A stretch of 64,000 nt of DNA from Bradyrhizobiaceae bacterium (GTDB taxonomy: Bacteria > Pseudomonadota > Alphaproteobacteria > Rhizobiales > Xanthobacteraceae), in contig PQAH01000215.1 in the NCBI GenBank assembly GCA_003105195.1, forward strand, positions 1 to 64,000, in the 5' to 3' direction. The notes under the pieces were generated by a model that was not told where the DNA came from, searched no databases, and saw only the letters and a list, made by a program, of their open reading frames with translations. Positions 53,969 to 64,000 of the stretch are shown in pieces; position 1 is the stretch's first letter; each line of letters starts with the position of its first letter. Position numbers and translations under genes: made by a program.

Positions 53969-54935
53969 CAGACCGCCACCGCCGCGCTGGGCGGGACCGC
54001 GCAGGCCGCGCGGTACTCGGCCGCGAGGCGCGCCGCCAGCTCCGCCACGGCCGGCACGTCGTGGATGGTGGCGATGCCGTGGCCGGCGCTCCAGATGTCG
54101 CGCCAGACCTTGGCCTCGGTGTCGACCAGCCCGGTCATGTCCGGGCGCTTGGGCGGCAGGGCCGCGACGTCGATGCCGTGGCGCGCGATCGAGGGCAGGA
54201 GGAAATTGGCGTGGACGCCGGAGAAGCGATCCGAATAGACGAGGTCCTTCACCGAGCAGTCGACCACCATGCGCTTGTAGGCCTCCTGCGCGTTCGACTC
54301 GGCGGTGGCGAGGAAACGGGTGCCGATATAGGCGAGGTCGGCGCCCAGCACCTCGGCGGCGCGGATCTGCCAGCCGTCCGAGATGCTGCCGCCGAGGACC
54401 AGGCAGCCGTCCCAGAACTCGCGGATCTCGCGCACCAGGGAGAACTGGCTCTGGCTCGAGGCATGGCCGCCGGCGCCGCCGCCGACGCAGATCAGTCCGT
54501 CGGCGCCGGCCTCCGCCGCCTTGCGGGCATGCTCGGCGTTGATCACGTCGCAGAAGACGAGGCCGCCATAACGGTGCACCGCCGCGATCACCTTGCCGGG
54601 ATGGCCGAGGCAGGTGATCACCAGCGGCACCTCGTGGCTCACGACGATCTCGAGGTCGGGCTCGAAGCGCGGGTTGGTGCGGTGCACGATCAGGTTCACG
54701 CAGTGCGGCGCCACGGTCGCATCGGGATGCGCGCGGCGGTGCGCCGCGAGATCGGCCTCGATCCCGGTGAGCCAGGCGTCGAGCTGCTCCGAGGGGCGTG
54801 CATTGACGTGCGGGAAGGCGCCGACGATGCCGGCCCGGCACAGCGCCGTCACGAGCGGCGGGAACGAGACGAGGAACATCGGGGCGCCGATCGCGGGCAC
54901 CGAGAGCGTGTTCCTGAGCGCCGCCGGCAGGCTCA

Positions 54936-54936
<1 letters not shown>
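53968..54936 (-). CDS. Nitronate monooxygenase / 2-nitropropane dioxygenase-like flavoprotein
   Basis: A 322-residue FMN-dependent TIM barrel. The N-terminal PAIGAPMFLVSFPPLVTA and the phosphate-binding ADGLICVGGGAGGH (about residues 145-158) mark the family; SISDGWQIRAAEVLGADLAYIGTRF is the second FMN site. The proposed catalytic histidine region of nitronate monooxygenase is near GGHASS. Family members also act as enoyl-ACP reductases. Its insertion between the two parts of the carboxylase alpha chain is unusual and suggests a dedicated role in this acyl-CoA pathway, which is inference. Confidence 0.84.
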
Positions 54937-56440
<1,504 letters not shown>

Positions 56441-56444
<4 letters not shown>

Positions 56445-57058
56445 CGCCGCGCCTTCCGCTTGCGGATCGCGAGCCCGTTGAGCAGCATGTCGGTGAGCGA
56501 GCGGGCGATGCGCGGCACGTCGAGCGGCTGGCTGCCGCTGACGTGGCGCCAGGAGAGGTGCTCGATCGCGCCGAACAGCATGTCGCGCACCAGCCGCGGA
56601 TCGAGATCGGCCGGCACCTCGCCGTTGGCGATGCCGTCGTCGACGATCTTGAGCAGCACCTGGGTGTAGCGGCGGTTGAGCTGATGGATCGCGGAGCCGC
56701 GATAATCGCTGGCGGTGCGGACCTCGCAGATGAACAGCCGGCACAGGTCGGTGTCAGCCACGAAGGTGCGCATGTGCTCGCTCACCAGGATGTGGAGCCG
56801 CTCCTCGAAGGTCTTGCCGGCCGAGACCTTGGCGGCGAGGTCGGCGATGACGCGCTCGTAGAAGTGGGTGAGCACCTGCTCGAGCAGGGCGCGCTTGTTC
56901 TCGAAATACTTGTAGATCAGGCCGTCCGAGATGCTGGCGGCCTGGGCGATCTCGGTGATGGAGGCGGCCGAATAGCCCTTCTCGGCGAAGACGCGGGTCG
57001 CCGCCGCCAGGATCGCCTCGTATCGGACGCGCATGCGCTGCGGGCTGATCGCAGGCAT
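56441..57058 (-). CDS. TetR family transcriptional regulator
   Basis: A 205-residue TetR regulator. The helix-turn-helix occupies about residues 15-60 (AILAAATRVFAEKGYSAASI, then ISDGLIYKYFENKRALLEQVL). The rest is an all-helical ligand-binding domain. Resemblance to FadR/LiuQ-type TetR proteins and its position at the head of the operon suggest that it senses an acyl-CoA and represses the divergent dehydrogenase and its own operon. Confidence 0.87.
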
Positions 57059-57164
57059 CAGGCGCTCCGGGACGCGCAACGAATGAAAGCCGCGGCCATG
57101 GCCGAGCCGTCCTCCCTGACCCATGACCCGGGATTGACTCCCGTGGCCCCTTGATTAGCCATAT

Positions 57165-57177
57165 TGAATACGCTTCA
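57165..57177. promoter_or_regulatory. Possible TetR operator in the divergent promoter region
   Basis: TGAA-TACGC-TTCA is a short perfect dyad in an AT-richer patch between the TetR gene (start 57058) and the dehydrogenase gene (start 57235). Four-base arms are weak evidence. No convincing -35/-10 pair was found, although TTGATT and TTGAAT occur at 57151 and 57164. Confidence 0.3.
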
Positions 57178-57234
57178 CTTTGGCCTGTCAACGCAAAGCC
57201 GCGGCAAGCGGGGCACGGAAAGGGAGAGACGGCC

Positions 57235-58440
57235 ATGGTCACGGCGGACGACCGGGGACGCAACACATTCGCCGCGAACGGCTTTCGCCTCACGGGCGAC
57301 CAGGAGGCGATCCTGGACCAGGCCGACCGCTTCGCCGAGAGCACGTTCTTTCCGCTGCAGCAGAAGATGGACGACGAGGAATGGTGGCCGCCGGAGGCGA
57401 TGCCGGCGCTCGCCGGCATGGGCTTTCTCGGCGTGACGGTCGCGCCCGAGCACGGCGGGGCGGGCAGCGACTTCTTCACCTCGGGCCTGATCACCCAGGG
57501 GATCGCGCGCTGGAACCCGGCGATCGCGCTCAGCTACGTCGCCCACGAGAACCTGTGCGTCAACAACATCGCGCGCAACGCCTCCGAGGAGGTGCGCAAG
57601 CGCTACCTGCCGCGGCTGTGCGACGGCAGCGCGGTGGGCGCGCTCGGACTGACCGAGCCGGGCGCCGGCTCGGACGCGCTCGGCTCCATGAGCACCACGG
57701 CGCGGCGCGAGGGCGACCACTACGTGCTCAACGGGCGCAAGCTCTATATCACCAACGGGCCGGTCGCCGACGTGATCCTGGTCTATGCCAAGACCGACAA
57801 GGCGAAGGGACCGAAGGGCATCTCGGCCTTCGTGGTCGAGAAGGGGTATCCGGGGTTCCAGGTGGCGCAGAAGCTCGACAAGATGGGCTTTCGCGGCTCG
57901 ACCACGGCGGAGCTCGTGTTCGAGGACTGCCGGGTGCCGGCCGGGAACCGGGTCGGGGCCGAGAACAAGGGCGTCTCGGTGGTGATGAGCGGGCTCGACC
58001 TCGAGCGCGCCATCGTCTCGATGGTCAATCTCGGCATGGCGGAGCGCGCCTTCACGCTCGCCCTCGACTATGCCAGGACGCGCCAGCAGTTCGGCCGCAG
58101 AATCGGCGAGTTCCAGCTCGTGCAGGCCAAGCTCGCCGACATGTACACGACGATCGAGACCATGCGGACCTTCTGCTACCGCACGCTCGCCGAGGCGAAC
58201 GACCTCGAGGTCGGCGGCGGCGGGCGCGGCGACATCCACAAGCTCACGGCCGCCTGCATCCTCTACGCGGCGGAAGGCTGCACCCGGGTGATCACCGACG
58301 CGGTGCAGATCTTCGGCGGCGCCGGCTACATGCGCGAGACCGAGATCAACCGGCTCTATCGCGGAACCAAGCTGCTCGAGATCGGGGCAGGCACCACCGA
58401 GATCCGCAAGCTGATCATCGGCGGCGAGCTGATGCGGTAA
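57235..58440 (+). CDS. Acyl-CoA dehydrogenase, isovaleryl-CoA dehydrogenase-like
   Basis: A 401-residue FAD-dependent acyl-CoA dehydrogenase. GLTEPGAGSDALG (138-150) and YITNGPVADV are FAD and CoA contacts. The catalytic base appears to be Glu257 in MSGLDLERA, the helix-G position used by isovaleryl-CoA dehydrogenase. At the position where most family members have YEGT, this protein has IGAGTTEIRK, again IVD-like. It therefore probably oxidises a 3-methyl-branched acyl-CoA. A GAAAGGGAGAG site precedes the ATG. It is divergent from TetR and supplies the enoyl-CoA that the neighbouring carboxylase could take. Confidence 0.9.
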   Translation: MVTADDRGRNTFAANGFRLTGDQEAILDQADRFAESTFFPLQQKMDDEEWWPPEAMPALAGMGFLGVTVAPEHGGAGSDFFTSGLITQGIARWNPAIALSYVAHENLCVNNIARNASEEVRKRYLPRLCDGSAVGALGLTEPGAGSDALGSMSTTARREGDHYVLNGRKLYITNGPVADVILVYAKTDKAKGPKGISAFVVEKGYPGFQVAQKLDKMGFRGSTTAELVFEDCRVPAGNRVGAENKGVSVVMSGLDLERAIVSMVNLGMAERAFTLALDYARTRQQFGRRIGEFQLVQAKLADMYTTIETMRTFCYRTLAEANDLEVGGGGRGDIHKLTAACILYAAEGCTRVITDAVQIFGGAGYMRETEINRLYRGTKLLEIGAGTTEIRKLIIGGELMR

Positions 58441-58825
58441 TCCTCCACCGGCACGATCTCGTTTCCGAGCGCGGTGCGCACCCAGGAGAAACCCGCGCCG
58501 GATTCACCGGCACGGGCGAGTACCGACTCAACGGACTGCCGAGCTGTTCCGATTGCGGCCCCAAGCCGACGTCGCCCGCCTCGGGCGATGTGCGGGCGCC
58601 GATCCGACCCGGGTCCACAGGTCGTGACCCGCGACGCAGCCGGACCGGCTTTACATTCAGTGATTTGAATGTCCCAAATGTACACTCCGTTCTCGACCCC
58701 CGATGGGCGAGGACATGCATGAACCGTCCTCCTCCGGGAGCGCCTTGTCGAAGCGCCATCGGCAGCGACCCCGGCAAGGGACGGCCGTAACACCAAAGCG
58801 GAAACCGCATTCAGGGAGAACGCCA
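58441..58825. other. Gene-free interval with hairpin and operator candidate
   Basis: These 385 bases hold no supported gene. A short hairpin CGCCCG (58573-58578) / CGGGCG (58582-58587) could end the dehydrogenase transcript, though no T-run follows. The sequence then becomes AT-richer around an inverted repeat at 58653-58672, described separately, before the DsrE-like gene. Confidence 0.4.
58653..58672. promoter_or_regulatory. ATTC-N8-GAAT inverted repeat upstream of the DsrE-like gene
   Basis: ACATTCA (58653-58659) and TGAATGT (58666-58672) form a perfect dyad. Its core ATTC (58655-58658), eight bases, GAAT (58667-58670) equals the motif I remember for the sulfide/persulfide-responsive ArsR-type repressor SqrR. 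TTTACA overlaps its left arm and could be a -35 element. It lies about 155 bases before the DsrE-like start, which fits sulfur-responsive control; no SqrR gene is in the window. Confidence 0.45.
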
Positions 58826-59347
58826 ATGACCGAACTCGATCGAAGACATGTTCTGGCTGCGCTCGCCGCGGGCGGCGCTGCCGTCGCCGGCGCCGTCCCG
58901 GCGCAGGCCAAGCCCCGAGAACTGACCCTTGCCGAATTGAGGAAGGAGACCGACGTCGCCTGCCTGTACCATTGCGATTTCGGCGACGACAAACGCTACG
59001 ACGCCATGCTGCGCAACATCAACAATCACCTGTCGGTGTACGATTTCGACCCGCTCAACACCAAGATCGTCATCGTCGCGCACGCGGCCGGCATCAAGTA
59101 TCACTTGAGCACCCTCGCGGGAACGCCGTGGGAGAAGGCCGCTCCGATCGATCCGGATCTCGCGAAGAGAATGGAAGCGCTCGCCAAGTACGGCGTCGAA
59201 GTGTACCTGTGCAGGATCACATTCGAGCGTCAGAAGCTGGACATCGGGCTCGCAAAGGATGCGCCCTACATCAAGATCGTGCCTTCGGGCGTTGCCACGG
59301 TCGCGGCGCTCCAGGGCAAGGGGTTCGCCTATCTGAAAGTGGGATGA
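58826..59347 (+). CDS. Exported DsrE-like sulfur-trafficking family protein
   Basis: A 173-residue protein. The N-terminus DRRHVLAALAAGGAAVAGA, then AQA, is a twin-arginine-like signal peptide. The mature 140 residues have the DsrE/DsrF-like fold (KIVIVAHAAGIKYHL, then KYGVEVYLCRITFE). Cys129 falls at the conserved sulfur-carrier position, and Cys46 and Cys50 form a C-x3-C pair. Periplasmic DsrE-like proteins of this kind occur near sulfide or thiosulfate genes, but exact roles are unclear. AGGGAGAA precedes the ATG. Confidence 0.82.
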   Translation: MTELDRRHVLAALAAGGAAVAGAVPAQAKPRELTLAELRKETDVACLYHCDFGDDKRYDAMLRNINNHLSVYDFDPLNTKIVIVAHAAGIKYHLSTLAGTPWEKAAPIDPDLAKRMEALAKYGVEVYLCRITFERQKLDIGLAKDAPYIKIVPSGVATVAALQGKGFAYLKVG

Positions 59348-59633
59348 CCAGGCTCGCGATCGACCGGCGTTTGCATCCGGGTTCGCCGAGGGGCCGATGC
59401 GCGCCGGCGACGAACGTGGACGCGACGGCGGTGCGGTTGCGCTCTCGCGCCTCAGGTCTTGCTCCATCACGGCAGGGCTCGTTCCGTCCATCGCGAGGAG
59501 CCCCGGGACGTGGCTTGAATCCATCGCATCCGCGAAGAAGAATGGCGATGCTTCCGACCCTGCGTTGCCCCCCGCGATCCCGGGCCGGTGGGACGTGCCG
59601 GCAGGCGCCGAGCACCCGGGTTGCCCCGCAAGA

Positions 59634-61271
59634 ATGACACGAGCCACGGTCCGGTCCCGAAAGCGGCGCGCGCCGGCCCCCGAAGGCGGGGATGACGTCC
59701 CGCCCGCTCCGGGCGGCCGCGGCACGCGCCTGCTCGATCTGTGCCGGCGCAGGGCGCACCGGACGTTCGGCATCGAGCGGCTCCGGCCCGAGCAGGAAGC
59801 CGCGATGGTCGCACTCCTCGAGGGGCGCGACGCGCTGGCGGCGTTGCCGACCGGCTTCGGGAAGTCGCTGATCTACCAGGTGCCGGCGATGCTTCTCGAG
59901 CGGCCGACGATCGTCGTCTCGCCGTTGATCGCCCTGATGGCGGACCAGGAGCGCGCGCTCAGGACGCGCGGCGTGCCGGTCGTCGCGCTGCACAGTCGGC
60001 TGCGCCAGGCGGAGCGACGCGCCGCGCTCGCGCGGATCGAAACCGGCGGCCGCCTCGTCGTGCTCACCACGCCCGAGACACTGGAGTCGCCCGAAATGGT
60101 GCCGCTCCTTGCCGGCGCGCGGCCGGCGCTCCTGTGCGTGGACGAGGCGCACTGCATCTCCGAATGGGGACACGACTTCCGCCCGTCCTACCTGCGGCTC
60201 GGCGCCGCCCGCGCGCGGCTCGGCAATCCGCCGGCGCTCGCGCTGACGGCGACCGCGACGCCGCATGTGCGCGCGGACATCGCCGAGCGGCTCGGCTTGC
60301 GCGATCCGCTCGTGATGGTCGCGCCGGCGCACCGCGCGAACCTCCGGCTCGCCGTGGAGATCGTGCCGGGGGCCGAGAAGTTCAGCGCCGCCGGCCACCT
60401 GATCCGGGGCCTGCGCCGGCCCGGGATCATCTATTGCGCGACGACCGTCGCGGTCGACCAGCTGGCGGGCGCCCTCGGACGGGCCCGCATCCCGGTCGTG
60501 CGCTACCACGGCAAGATGAGCGCCGCCGACCGGACGACCGCACAGCGACAATTCATGAAACCCTCGCGGCGCCTGATCATGGTGGCGACCACCGCCTTCG
60601 GGATGGGGATCGACAAGCCGAACATCCGCTACATCGTGCATTTCCAGGCGCCGGGCTCGCTGGAGCAGTACGTCCAGGAGGTCGGGCGCGCCGGCCGCGA
60701 CGGCGAGCCCGCCCATTGCATCCTGCTGTTCGACGCGGCGGATCTCGAGATCCAGGAGCGGCTCCAGGCCCTGAGCCGTCCGGCGGTCCGGCACCTGGAG
60801 CGGCTCGAGAGCGCGCTCGCGGCCTGGTCGGCCGAGGACAAGGCGCCCACGGCCGCCGTGCTCGCCTACTCGGCGGGCGTGCCGGCGCGAATCGGCGAGG
60901 CGCTGCTCTCGGACCTGGAGCAGGCCGGCCTGGTCGCGCGCGACCCGGAAGGACACATCACGATCGCGGTGGCGCCCGAGGCCTTTCGCGCCGGGGCGCG
61001 CGATCTCGTGGCGAAGCTCAAGACCTTCCGTTTCGAGGGCGAGCGCCGGCTGAGGATCGTCGCCGACTACGCCCGCACGGAGGCGTGCCGCAGCGTGTTC
61101 GTGCGGCGCTACTTCGGCGAGGAGAACCCGCCGCGCTGCGGCACCTGCGACCGCTGCCGCGCGATGCGCGCAGCGGAGAGCCAGGCGGAGGCGCCGAAGA
61201 GCGGCGCCGAAACGACGCGGCGTCGCCGCCGGCGCCGGAGACCCAAGCGCCGACCGCCGGCGCAGGGCTGA
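59634..61271 (+). CDS. RecQ-like ATP-dependent DNA helicase
   Basis: A 545-residue superfamily 2 helicase. FRPEQ-like LRPEQEAA, Walker A TGFGKS, DEAHCISEWGHDFRP, LTATAT and QEVGRAGRDGE are all RecQ motifs. The C-terminal zinc subdomain has EACRSVFVRRYFGEE followed by CGTCDRC, the four-cysteine site. There is no HRDC domain; instead a very basic tail (RRRRRRRRPKRR) ends the protein. The ATG at 59634 starts about 50 residues before the helicase core; an in-frame ATG further upstream at 59397 is possible but reads as non-coding sequence. It probably unwinds DNA in recombination repair. Confidence 0.87.
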   Translation: MTRATVRSRKRRAPAPEGGDDVPPAPGGRGTRLLDLCRRRAHRTFGIERLRPEQEAAMVALLEGRDALAALPTGFGKSLIYQVPAMLLERPTIVVSPLIALMADQERALRTRGVPVVALHSRLRQAERRAALARIETGGRLVVLTTPETLESPEMVPLLAGARPALLCVDEAHCISEWGHDFRPSYLRLGAARARLGNPPALALTATATPHVRADIAERLGLRDPLVMVAPAHRANLRLAVEIVPGAEKFSAAGHLIRGLRRPGIIYCATTVAVDQLAGALGRARIPVVRYHGKMSAADRTTAQRQFMKPSRRLIMVATTAFGMGIDKPNIRYIVHFQAPGSLEQYVQEVGRAGRDGEPAHCILLFDAADLEIQERLQALSRPAVRHLERLESALAAWSAEDKAPTAAVLAYSAGVPARIGEALLSDLEQAGLVARDPEGHITIAVAPEAFRAGARDLVAKLKTFRFEGERRLRIVADYARTEACRSVFVRRYFGEENPPRCGTCDRCRAMRAAESQAEAPKSGAETTRRRRRRRRPKRRPPAQG

Positions 61272-61326
61272 TGCGGCAGCGCCCGCCGGCACGGTCTGCC
61301 GAGCGCGCCGCGCACGGCGGACGAGA

Positions 61327-61524
61327 TCAGCGCGACGTCCGGAATCCCTTGACCCGGTTGATGTCGACCGGCTTGCTGGCCATCCGATCCGGCCGCAGAA
61401 GGGGCTTGCCCGAGCTCTGAAGGAGCTGCGGACGCGGCGGGCTCGGGGGAAACACCGCCGACTTCAGGACGTTCGCGGTGACCACCGCGAGCAGGGTGGC
61501 CAGGATCGAGAGAGCGAGCTTCAT
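61327..61524 (-). CDS. Small exported or membrane-anchored protein
   Basis: A 65-residue open frame with a convincing hydrophobic N-terminus (KLALSILATLLAVVTANVL) that is either a signal peptide or an anchor, followed by a proline-rich and basic tail ending KPVDINRVKGFRTSR. No family is recognised. It converges on the helicase gene. Support is the signal-like start and the gap between neighbours only. Confidence 0.45.
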   Translation of the reverse strand: MKLALSILATLLAVVTANVLKSAVFPPSPPRPQLLQSSGKPLLRPDRMASKPVDINRVKGFRTSR

Positions 61525-61699
61525 GGCACGGGGCCGCAGGCACGGGAATGTTCGCACACGTGCTAGCGCACCGACCCTGCAACCGGATTGAGAAATCGAG
61601 TCCAATTGTCGCGATCGAGGGCGAGGAGCGGTCGGCGTCAGGGCCGGGCGTGACGGAGGATGACACGAGGGGCCGCGATGCCGGCCGGCCTCCAGACAG

Positions 61700-62545
61700 T
61701 CACTCCTCGAACCAGGCCGGGCGCGGGATGGTCCACTGGTCACCCCAGACGTGGTTGCCGCCGTCGACGGTGACGACCTCGCCGGTCATGAACTCGCCGG
61801 AGGGGCCCGCGAGGTAGCAGACGGCATCGGCGATGTCGCGGACGTCGCCGAAGCGCTTCATCAGGTTGGAGCGCGGGAAGGCGGCACGCGCCTCGTCCGG
61901 ATAGACCTCCATGCCCTCGGTCGCGATCGCGCCGGGGGCGACGCAGTTGATGCGGATGCCGAGCGGCGCCCATTCGATCGCCACCGTCTTGGAGAGGTAG
62001 ATCACGCCGGCGCGCGCCGCGCAGGTGTGGGCGACCCCCGGCATGCCGCGGTCGATCACGGTGACGATGTTGACGATGGCGCCGCCGCGGCCGGCGTCGC
62101 GCCAGCGGCGCGCGGCCTGCTGCATCATGTACCAGGTGCCGTTGAGGTTGGTGTCGATGACGGCGTTCCAGCCTTTCACCGAGAAGTCGATGGCGGCCTG
62201 CGGAAACTGGCCGCCGGCATTGTTGACCAGCACGTCGAGGGTGCCGAAGCGCTGCCAGACCGCGTCGTAAAGGCGGGAGACGGCGTCCGGATCGCGGATC
62301 GACATCGGGTGCGCCAGCGCCTCGGCGCCGAGCGCAGCGAGCTTCCCGGCGGTCGCCGCGAGGCGCGCTTCGTCGCGGCCGCACAGTGCCACCTTGGCGC
62401 CGAGGCGCGCGAACTGGAAGGCGATCGCCTTGCCGATGCCGCGGCCGCTGCCCGAGACCAGCACCACGCGATCGGCGAACAGGCCGTCGCGGAAGGTGAG
62501 CGGCATGGCGGCGAGGTCGTCGTCGCTGCGTCCGAACCTGGTCAT
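61700..62545 (-). CDS. SDR family oxidoreductase, dienoyl-CoA-reductase-like, lacking the usual catalytic residues
   Basis: A 281-residue short-chain dehydrogenase. The cofactor loop is SGSGRGIGKA (31-40) and NNAG (108-111) is intact. Counting back from the conserved IRIN (197-200), the active-site YxxxK is Thr174-x3-Arg178, and the usual serine is missing. Dienoyl-CoA reductases of the SDR class also use a non-classical set, and the GVAHTCAARAG segment resembles them. It overlaps the MaoC gene by four bases and probably acts on acyl-CoA thioesters. Confidence 0.82.
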   Translation of the reverse strand: MTRFGRSDDDLAAMPLTFRDGLFADRVVLVSGSGRGIGKAIAFQFARLGAKVALCGRDEARLAATAGKLAALGAEALAHPMSIRDPDAVSRLYDAVWQRFGTLDVLVNNAGGQFPQAAIDFSVKGWNAVIDTNLNGTWYMMQQAARRWRDAGRGGAIVNIVTVIDRGMPGVAHTCAARAGVIYLSKTVAIEWAPLGIRINCVAPGAIATEGMEVYPDEARAAFPRSNLMKRFGDVRDIADAVCYLAGPSGEFMTGEVVTVDGGNHVWGDQWTIPRPAWFEE

Positions 62546-62991
62546 CCCAATCCCTGTGAATGCTGGCGCCGGACCAGCACCTTGGCGGTCGCGGTCTGAA
62601 CCACCTCGCGGCGCTGGTTGAAGATCTCGAGGGCGAGCTCGACCACGCCGCGGTCCGCCTGCCGGCTCGGGCGCTTGTCGCGCACCGCCACGCGCGCCGA
62701 GACCGTGTCACCGGGCCAGACCGCACGCTTGAAGCTCCAGGCGATGTCGAGCAGGCCGATGACGGTGCCGTTGAGCAGCGGCGAGGCAAGCCCGAAGGCG
62801 ATGCCGACGATCATCGGCCCGTGGGTGATGATGCTGCCATAGCCGCACGCCGCCGCATAGGCGGCATCGACGTGCAGCGGATTGTAGTCGCCGGTGAGCT
62901 CCGCGAAGGCGGAGATGTCGGCCTCGGTGACGACGCGCCCCGGCATCTCGTGGACCGCGCCCGGCGCGAACTCCTCGTAGGTCAGGCCCAT
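62542..62991 (-). CDS. MaoC family (R)-specific enoyl-CoA hydratase-like protein
   Basis: A 149-residue hot-dog fold protein. TGDYNPLHVD contains Asp35 and His40, the catalytic pair of R-specific enoyl-CoA hydratases, and GSIITHGPM is the substrate-loop motif. It probably hydrates an enoyl-CoA in the same pathway as the adjacent SDR and CoA ligase. It lies three bases after the ligase stop. Confidence 0.88.
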   Translation of the reverse strand: MGLTYEEFAPGAVHEMPGRVVTEADISAFAELTGDYNPLHVDAAYAAACGYGSIITHGPMIVGIAFGLASPLLNGTVIGLLDIAWSFKRAVWPGDTVSARVAVRDKRPSRQADRGVVELALEIFNQRREVVQTATAKVLVRRQHSQGLG

Positions 62992-62994
62992 GGT

Positions 62995-64000
62995 TCAGCC
63001 GCCTCCGCGCTTCTTGCGCGCGCGCAGGTCGAGCATGCCGGGCAGGCCGCGCGGGTCGGTGCCGGGCGGGAAGACCTGGTGCTTCTGGATCTTCTGGGTG
63101 CCGGTGGTGGGCAGGGAGTCGGTGAACCAGACCCAGCCCGGCGCCTTGAAATAGGCGAGCTCGGCATGGCAGTGCTCGAACAGGGTGAGCGCCGCGGCCT
63201 CCGGCACGGCGCCCTCGTGCAGCACCACGCAGGCGAGCACCTCCTCCTCGCGGGTCTCGTCCGGCACCGCCAGCACGGCGACCTGCCTGACCAGGGGATG
63301 GGCCTGCAGCACGGCCTCGACCTCGGCGGCCGCGATGTTCTCGCCCGAGCGGCGGATGATGTTCTTCTTGCGGTCCACGAAATGCAGCATGCCGTCCGCG
63401 TCCTGGCGCACCGTGTCGCCGGTGTGGAACCAGCCGCCGCGCCAAGCGTGAGCGGTCGCGGCCTCGTCCTCGAGATAGCCCGAGAAGAAGCCGCGGCGCG
63501 GGGTCTCGGCCGAGTGGCGGAGCAGCATCTCGCCCGGCGTGCCGGGCGGCAGGTTCGCGCTCCTCCTCGTCGACCACGCGCACCTCGATGCCGGGCACCG
63601 GTCGGCCGAACGCACGGGTGCCGACCTGGCGCGGCTCGATGTTGTCGAGCAGCACGCGCACCATCTCGGTCATGGCCCAGACCTCGACGAGCGGGAAGCC
63701 GAAGCGCTCTTCGAAGGCCGCGTGGAGCTGCGGCTCGACGCCGGCACCGATGCCGAAGCGCACGGCGTGGCCGCGCTCCTCGGCGTCGGCCGGCCGGCCG
63801 AGCAGCAGCGGCACGATGACGCCGAGATAATGCACCACGGTGGCGCGGCTCTGCTTCACTTCCGTCCACCAGCGGTTCGGATGGAAGCGGTCGGACTGGA
63901 TCTGGCAGCTGCCATTGAGCATCGCGCCGTAGAAGGACACGATGGAGGAGTTCACGTGATAGACCGGCAGGGGGTTGTAGATGCGCTCGCCTTCCGGGCG
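62995..64000 (-). pseudogene. AMP-binding acyl-CoA ligase with a frameshift (5' end outside window)
   Basis: The upstream portion (64000 to about 63560) encodes YHVNSSIVSFYGAMLNGSC, WAMTEMVRVLLDN and GRPVPGIEVRVVDEEE, a CaiC-like adenylate-forming ligase. The continuation (LPPGTPGEMLLRH, RGGWFHTGDTV, DRKKNIIRRSGENI and TGTQKIQK with the catalytic lysine) lies in another frame. One extra base near 63550-63570 would explain it. It could be a recent inactivating mutation or an assembly error, since both halves are well preserved. Its gene continues beyond the window end. Confidence 0.8.

Overview
This is a GC-rich, gene-dense window typical of a Hyphomicrobiales (Rhizobiales) alphaproteobacterium. 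Supporting features are the Tad/Cpa pilus locus, an OpgH-type glucosyltransferase, several Liv-type ABC importers in acyl-CoA operons, intergenic palindromes resembling those of Bradyrhizobium/Rhodopseudomonas-type genomes, and extreme third-position GC that creates long false antisense reading frames. No rRNA, tRNA, CRISPR array, integrase or insertion sequence was seen. The genus cannot be named from the sequence alone.

Layout. (1) 1-3.7 kb: a tight minus-strand operon (dehydrogenase, pterin-synthase-like protein, glycosyltransferase, methyltransferase) converging on a RibD-reductase-like gene cut by the window edge; it looks like an uncharacterised pterin or pyrimidine-conjugate pathway. 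(2) 3.8-10.8 kb: envelope genes: OpgH, an FkbM methyltransferase, an exported protein of unknown function, a YfhO-like membrane protein and a polysaccharide deacetylase, with two palindromic repeats. (3) 10.8-15.4 kb: a DUF6766 protein and an operon of sugar-acid dehydratase, Gfo/Idh/MocA oxidoreductase and GntR regulator. (4) 15.5-20.6 kb: trehalose-6-phosphate synthase, then a divergent RNA-modification cluster: RsmI with an N-terminal DUF371-like domain, facing an NSUN/RsmF-like methyltransferase and an atypical tRNA-guanine transglycosylase. (5) 20.7-30.1 kb: Tad pilus genes (TadG, CpaB, CpaC, a lipoprotein, CpaE, CpaF, TadB, TadC, TadD) without pilin or prepilin peptidase.

(6) 30.2-33.6 kb: assorted genes (DUF1993, coiled-coil membrane protein, FMN hydroxy-acid oxidase, alpha/beta hydrolase). 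(7) 33.7-44.9 kb: a minus-strand catabolic operon with FAH-family hydrolase, hydantoinase/oxoprolinase A and B, IclR regulator, DapA-family aldolase and a complete Liv-type importer, led by a tandem-dyad operator candidate. (8) 45.0-58.4 kb: a second minus-strand operon running TetR, biotin carboxylase, nitronate-monooxygenase-like, BCCP, carboxyltransferase, LivG, acyl-CoA ligase, LivH, LivM, binding protein, LivF, facing an isovaleryl-CoA-dehydrogenase-like gene. Together these suggest uptake, CoA activation, dehydrogenation and carboxylation of a branched acid. (9) 58.4-64 kb: an exported DsrE-like protein with an ATTC-N8-GAAT site upstream, a RecQ-like helicase, a small protein, an atypical SDR, a MaoC hydratase and an acyl-CoA ligase interrupted by a frameshift and by the window end.

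Most noteworthy are the degenerate pterin-synthase operon, the DUF371-RsmI/NSUN/TGT cluster, the two transporter-plus-enzyme operons with their operators, and the split acyl-CoA carboxylase.
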